From the NCBI GenBank assembly GCA_026182355.1, contig JAPFBL010000119.1, positions 310,001-374,000 on the forward strand: 64,000 bases of DNA, given 5' to 3'. The notes under the pieces were generated by a model. The model saw only the letters and a list, made by a program, of their open reading frames with translations. It had not been told where the DNA came from and ran no database searches. Origin of the DNA: Hermatobates lingyangjiaoensis. Its lineage: Eukaryota; Arthropoda; Insecta; Hemiptera; Hermatobatidae. Below, one piece after another: positions 59,056 through 64,000 of the stretch; within the stretch, counting starts at the first letter, position 1, and every line of letters begins with the position of its first letter. A program made the position numbers and the translations under genes.

Positions 59056-59880
59056 TTTACTTCCTGGAATCATTTTATTCAATTTCTACATATATGAAAT
59101 GGCTAATCTATTTCTTATTATCGTATCGTATTCTATTTTTTGTGTTTTTGGATCCTTTTTTTTATTTGTTGTTGCAAGTTGGTTTAGCAACTTGCAATAG
59201 GTTATAGAGGAAATATCTTGATGTACATATTTTCTGATTTTATTATAAATATGAGATTATATGATATTATAAATATGAGAATTTTATATCACTGTACATA
59301 TTTATTTTACTCTTTTCTCAAACCTCTCATCGACCATCTCTTCTGCACGTTTCTTCGTCAATATCTTTTCTCCCTGTTTCACATCTCTATTTATTCTCTC
59401 TTCTCTCTCTGTCCGTCTTCGGTCTCTTTTCATTTAATCTTGTTATAGATCTGTTCAAACCTACATAGAATACTAAATAAGACATCTATAATTCTCTGGT
59501 AATACATAACATCCCTTTATTTGTTTTGACAAAGATAATTAATAATCTGTGATGGTAATTCAAACTCACGTAGCCACAATCGCTAAATCCAGTTTAATAT
59601 TTATTGTTGTGCACACTAGATTTGTCATTATTTAAAAGACAACTTGTATCAAGCTTTTATTAAATATACTACCTGCTTGAATATATCTATTTTTTTTTTT
59701 TAATTTAGTCAGGAATAAACATATATTTTTTTTTGTTTCATGCTGTCACGGTCTTGCCAAAATATGACTTAATTAAGTAATATCGCTATTTAAATTACAG
59801 AGAATTTAATTTTACTTTTAATAAAATAAATTTATTTTTTTTAATAATATAAAATAAACATAATTTTATTGCTGTAAAAT
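59056..59880. other. AT-rich sequence, nothing recognised
   Basis: The hydrophobic short frames at 59015-59448 are AT- and T-rich and unconvincing. A small tattataaatatgaga repeat lies at 59235-59285. Confidence 0.45.
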
Positions 59881-59884
59881 TACT

Positions 59885-60255
59885 CCTGAGAGAGGATTAT
59901 AACATCTATGTGGCAGACCTATAAACATGGTTTTGTTTAACATGCGTCCGTCGTTTGCTCATGACAATTTGATTTCGAATGCAAATGATAGTGCTGTTCC
60001 TGCCAGTAGACATCTGCTTGTACGATGTGATTATTTGGTCCAACTGGATTCATGGCGGAATAAGGACGCTGGTAATCACAGTCCTTTCCTTCTTGATTGT
60101 AGGCAGTGCATAGGCAGGCGGTAAATAAGCCTATTCCATATAGGTGGGCCTGGACATAGTCGTGCCCGGCCCCTCGTCAGGAGTGCCAACACCGACTAAT
60201 CAGTGGGTTCTGTGGAACGTCTTATCAGTTAGCATTCCCTCATGTTTTGTTTCAC
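59885..60255. other. GC-richer island of unknown nature
   Basis: About 370 bp, GC-richer than its flanks. The 65-codon plus frame at 59927-60124 has balanced composition but no motif I know. The segment after it (ggtgggcctggacatag, cgtgcccggcccctcg) is CpG-bearing. It could be a decayed transposon piece or gene fragment. Confidence 0.35.
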
Positions 60256-60470
60256 CAAAGTCTACATGACTTCTAAATGGAAAGGCAGTTTCAAAAAATA
60301 TATAATTTTTTCTAATACGAAACAATTATTTATTTCAATCACTATTACTCACAGAATATTAGAATATATTTAATTGATTCATTGATCTATTATTGATTTT
60401 ATTTTTAGTGATTAATGTACATCAATCACTAGTCTTACAGTCAGTTGAAAGTTAGAAGGGTAATGGAATA

Positions 60471-60805
60471 AGAAAAGATATAGTCAAAAAGAAAACACTA
60501 GTCTAGTCCATGAAAGATATGGTCAGTAAGAAAACACCATTCTAGTTTCTGAAAGTTATGGTTAGCAAGAAAACACCAGCCTAGTCTTGAAAGATATTGT
60601 CAAAAGGAAAACACTATTCTAGTCCATGAAAGATATGATCCTTAAGGAAATACCAGCCTAGTCTGTGAAAGATATGGTTAAAGAGAAAATGCCAGTCTTG
60701 TGTATAAAAGATATTGTCAAGAAGACTACAATATATGGTTAAAACGCCATAAGGTTTTCGCCATATGATGATATGGTTAAAACACCAGCCTATTCCATAA
60801 AAAAT
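60471..60805. repeat. Minisatellite, about 39 bp x 7-8
   Basis: Units of gaaagatatggt, aagaaaacacca and gcctagtccat recur at about 39-bp spacing with moderate divergence. The last units are rearranged (atatggttaaaac). Confidence 0.85.
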
Positions 60806-60989
60806 TCAAAATCATCCCTAAATTACAACTTCATACTATGTAAAACTCTCTAATTGCCTGGTTTAACTATAGACTCCATATACAGTTATTGAACGAGAAT
60901 ATCAGTCAAGTAGACTACGTAATTCTACAGATCCATAAAAATATCTAAATTCACTTCATTGAAAATATTCATATCACTTTATTACTCAT

Positions 60990-60999
<10 letters not shown>

Positions 61000-61027
<28 letters not shown>
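61000..61027. repeat. (TA)n microsatellite
   Basis: TA tract at the left border of the inverted-terminal PLE. Confidence 0.95.
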
Positions 61028-61031
<4 letters not shown>

Positions 61032-61610
61032 ATTTCACATAAACACGTGAAATAACCATCAATGATCAAACCACAATAAGAAAATGGGAAAGCAAGACTA
61101 AGATCTTTCAACCGTAACAAGCGAAATGCGAATGCCTTATTCTTGCATATAAAAAATGAAAATCATCATATTGATTGGACAGGAGCTAAATTTATTACCT
61201 ATGAAAAATCAATGTTGTTAAGAAATATTATTGAATCGTCTCTAATTAAATTTAATAGATCTAATATTATAAACATTAGTAACGGTCTCTTCAAACTTGA
61301 TACTTTCGTCACGAGGGCAATAGCCTCTTCAAAGAGGGTTGACAGCTAGCGGATAGTTTTTTACTTTTTCTTACTGTACTCCTTTGTTTCCCCAAACATC
61401 CCATTCTGGACATTAGTCCTTTCCTGCGCTTTCACCCTTTTAAAATACCACTCTTCCCTCCCACTCTTCTCAACTCCTCACCAGATGTTTTCTGCATCTA
61501 GTGTTCAGTTGGGTTTTTGACTCTGACGAAGACCGCTTGTTACGGTTGAAAGATCTTAGTCTTGCTTTCCCATTTCCTTATTGTGGTTTGATCATTGATA
61601 TATATATCAA
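61028..61610 (+). mobile_element. 5'-truncated PLE flanked by inverted terminal repeats (family 1)
   Basis: A minus family-1 arm (61028-61121) stops at accgtaacaagcg and joins directly to the end of a PLE coding region. The 3'UTR and a complete plus family-1 arm follow (61505-61600, core CTGACGAA..GAAA at 61523-61551). TA borders it on both sides. This copy shows that the bare family-1 palindromes elsewhere are the same structure with the coding body lost. Confidence 0.85.
61122..61349 (+). pseudogene. PLE ORF C-terminal end
   Basis: Open to its stop: NALFLHIKNENHHIDWTGAK, then FITYEKSMLLRNIIESSLI, then NISNGLFKLD. The pattern ALxxHxxNxxHxIDWxxAK followed by RxxIESxLI is the typical end of a PLE GIY-YIG domain. 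E in IIESSLI is the expected catalytic acid. The start of the domain is missing because the body is truncated at the inverted repeat junction, so the ATG at 61143 is not a true start. Confidence 0.82.
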
Positions 61611-61626
61611 TATATATATATCAAAT

Positions 61627-61718
61627 TGATATATATATAAGACGAGGACATCGAAATATAGTAGTGAGTTCAGTGGTTTCCTTTCTGTGTGTTCTTTTTT
61701 AAATTCTAGTTTATATAT
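61627..61718 (+). mobile_element. PLE terminal repeat (family 6)
   Basis: gacgaggacatcgaaatatag, tagtgagttcagtggtttcc and tctgtgtgttc match the family-6 end at 17.31 kb in reverse. Single copy between TA tracts. Confidence 0.65.
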
Positions 61719-62280
61719 ATATATTTATAATAAATACAATGATGTGCACACATTAATATCCTTGCTGAAATGTCAAACACAGAGACGTAATAAGAAGTAA
61801 AAGAAAAGGCGTACTTAATCTTAATAAAGAAGTCCAAGTAATCTGAATATCCTTATAGTGTGCTTTATTAGGGAAAAACATGTTTCCAACAGATGAGAGA
61901 AATCCAATTTCTCACTAATGATTATTTACTGAAATTCAGAACTAAAATAAATCTAAATTTTTGTTTGCATCTCTGAAAAGAGTACTGGATAGAACATTTT
62001 TTTAACAGTATAAATTTCTTTTGTGATTCATAAAATATTACTCTTTTTCTGTTATCAGTATTCATATTTTATTGTCACAATAAATATATGATTTGTAATT
62101 AAATTCATATTTAAGGTAATAACTAGATTTTGATTGATGAATTTACGGTACAGAAAACAGCTAATACATTTCATGAGTTTTTAAATAGAAACAACTTATT
62201 TTTACTGTAGAGGCCACATCAGTTGCTTCTAGAGTTTACAACTTGGATTTCGAAAAAATCAGGGGTGTCTTAAACTCCAA
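61719..62280. other. AT-rich sequence, nothing recognised
   Basis: No supported feature before the hAT element. Confidence 0.45.
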
Positions 62281-62288
62281 CTGTAAGT

Positions 62289-62688
62289 CAGGCATAAGCA
62301 ACCTGCGGCCCAACACGTCTTTTTGTGCGGCCCTCGGAGATTATGTGGAATTCTTAATATTAAAAACTCATTTGCTTTCTGCTTATTAACAAAAGCTCAC
62401 CAAAACTTTTGGAAGAAAATTAAATCATTGCAGAGAGATAGATAGATAGATAGATAGATGGATAGAGAGAGAGAGAGAGAGAGAGTGAAAGAACTCAACA
62501 GTAACAAAGGCTTTAGCGTTTTTATATATATGACGCACTAATCTTTTAGACACTGCTTTGTTATAATTGCATTATTTCATTATAAAATAATGATGTGTGG
62601 ATAATAATTTTCATTATAATAATAATAAGATAATTACTGACATGTTAATATATAGACCCAGTGTCTACGAGTATATATGTATTTATAC

Positions 62689-62724
<36 letters not shown>

Positions 62725-62821
62725 GTATGTATCCAAATACCACAGAAATTACCATGCGGACCACTGTCTCTTGAAGATGATATAATGCGGCCCCCGGTTC
62801 ACAAAAAGTTGCCCATGCCCG
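62289..62821. mobile_element. hAT-type non-autonomous element (MITE-like)
   Basis: About 533 bp bounded by terminal inverted repeats CAGGCATAAGCAAC and, on the other strand, CGGGCATGGGCAAC (11 of 14 match). Subterminal cttttt-gtg and gcggccc blocks are shared by both ends. It is flanked by an exact 8-bp duplication, CTGTAAGT (62281-62288 and 62822-62829), as expected for hAT transposition. The inside holds no transposase, only a GATA/GA microsatellite (62437-62487), AT-rich DNA and a TA tract (62693-62721). Confidence 0.88.
62437..62487. repeat. (GATA)n/(GA)n microsatellite
   Basis: Five or so GATA units then a GA run, inside the hAT-type element. Confidence 0.95.
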
Positions 62822-62948
62822 CTGTAAGTAAACTAAATATCAGAAACCCTTAGCCATGAATTTTATTAAATGTTGCACGGATGGATGAGGCTAATAACTT
62901 GCCAATTGTGATGAATATATACTTAGGATGATTGTTCAGGTTTTTGAC

Positions 62949-63040
62949 CAATGATTCCCATACGAATTTGTGCCACGCCCCATCTAGGCATTCCTAAAAT
63001 CTTTTTCACCCACCCTACCGTGATATTTAATTTTTGTTAT
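62949..63040 (+). mobile_element. hAT-like terminal fragment
   Basis: CAATGATTCCCATACG followed by gtgccacgccccatctagg resembles common hAT ends with a C-rich subterminal block. No second end found. Confidence 0.4.
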
Positions 63041-64000
63041 TCAAAATTTTACTGTCATTCACGTTTAGGAAGCTAAACACTAGAAATGTTGCCATACTAC
63101 ATATGAATATCAAGGCCAGTGTCGTTTTCGACTCCAACCATATTATTTTTTTTGTTTGCACTTTATAATTAGATTATTTCGTTTCTAATAATCTGCCCAT
63201 GTCCTAAATTTGATAAAATATTACAGACCATCAAATATACATACGTACAGGTATAATACAAGATTTAACTTATTTTCTTAAAAGGAAATATTAATAAAAG
63301 AATATCAAATACAGAGCAACACGGCATGTTGGTGGAGCAGGGGCAAAAGTAACAAGGCTGAGAAGCAAACTGAATGACACACACACTGATTGGCGGAGAA
63401 AACATTAGTTCTTCCAGCGGCATGCGTCCCACCATCTTCTTGGTCAACCAAGACACGCGATTGGGAGACGGGAAATACCTTATGAAATCACACATGTACA
63501 TGCGAACTCACAAAAATTTGTATGTATGCATTTAACACGCACACTAACTCACACAGACTCGCTAGAAAACAATTTACTGTTAATAACTCATTCTCGAATT
63601 ACCCCGTAGTCTTTGGTATAGTCAGCCTAATGGTGCGCGTCCTGTCCATGACTCACCGGTGAGGCCTGCGCCCCACGCTGGGAATGACGGCTTTATAACA
63701 ATGCGTAAACGAATTAAAGGTATAGTCTTCAAGAATGAATATGATTCTATAATCAAAATAATTAGGTAACATTCAGTTCAATTCAAATATTATATTTTAT
63801 ATTTGATATAAAGATTTATACTTCCAATCTTAAAATCAGACAAGAAACCATAACTTATAACTTCAATTGTTAATACTAATTAAACTATATGATTAAAGAA
63901 AAACACAAAATATTGAATCAAATTTAGTAATATCAAAGCTGTGTTATCAAATAAGTATAGCAGTGTTTCAACAGTTAAGGTCAATAGTTAAGGTAATAAT
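63041..64000. other. Ordinary sequence, nothing recognised
   Basis: A 78-codon minus frame at 63265-63501 is of uncertain meaning. A GC-richer patch at 63610-63690 has a loose tRNA-like A-box but no clear B box, so I do not call it a SINE. Confidence 0.4.

Noticed and set aside
59015..59448. Two short hydrophobic frames resembling membrane proteins
   Set aside because: T-rich sequence; the first begins inside a PLE terminal repeat, and no motifs are seen.
63610..63690. tRNA-like or SINE-like GC-rich patch
   Set aside because: Only a loose A-box similarity and no B box.

Overview
This is a eukaryotic, strongly AT-rich window with no dense gene content. Almost everything recognisable is transposable element. 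The mix points to an invertebrate, most likely an arthropod, but I cannot name the species: many Penelope-like elements (PLEs) with GIY-YIG endonuclease ends, Helitrons of the arthropod CTAG-ending type, a tRNA-derived SINE, hAT-type elements, long (TA)n tracts and short TTAGG-like SINE tails. Apart from one GC-rich candidate exon on the minus strand near 18.7-18.9 kb, I see no host gene, no functional tRNA or rRNA, and nothing bacterial.

Layout. 1.1-2.2 kb: three inverted pairs of PLE terminal repeats plus a single copy. 4.2-6.6 kb: an unknown dispersed repeat, then a rearranged PLE whose C-terminal coding half lies before its N-terminal start. 7.1-8.2 kb: a diverged direct repeat. 9.25-12.75 kb: three Helitrons in tandem, all minus strand, with a minisatellite between the first two. 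13.8-17.7 kb: further PLE terminal palindromes and duplicated N-terminal PLE pieces. 18.7-18.95 kb: the candidate exon. 20.9-22.3 kb: a ~94-bp satellite, apparently grown from the SINE body, beside a SINE head. 24.0-24.85 kb: a SINE and PLE termini. 25-35 kb: mostly featureless AT-rich DNA with one SINE and two hAT-like ends. 35.3-35.65 kb: a CA/C-rich microsatellite. 36.2-42.0 kb: the densest PLE cluster, including the best coding remnant (RT end plus GIY-YIG, 37.2-38.3 kb), two more PLE remnants and a perfect 253-bp-arm palindrome. 43.5-49.7 kb: diverged segmental duplications and a SINE. 52.6-61.7 kb: more PLE termini, a GIY-YIG pseudogene, a SINE, a 39-bp minisatellite and a PLE 3' end flanked by inverted terminal repeats. 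62.3-62.8 kb: a complete hAT-type non-autonomous element with an 8-bp target duplication.

The main theme is the PLE biology. At least seven distinct terminal-repeat families share one motif: CTGANGA, one extra base, a short hairpin, then GAAA. This looks like a hammerhead-ribozyme catalytic core. The termini occur mostly as inverted pairs next to (TA)n. Two copies read C-terminus, UTR, N-terminus, so they are permuted relative to a normal ORF. Several N-terminal pieces break at or near the same TA-rich codons (LLPxxTNI). Together this suggests reverse transcription of tandem or circular, ribozyme-processed RNA, primed from TA-rich target DNA. The motif and the order of the pieces are visible in the sequence; the mechanism is inference.
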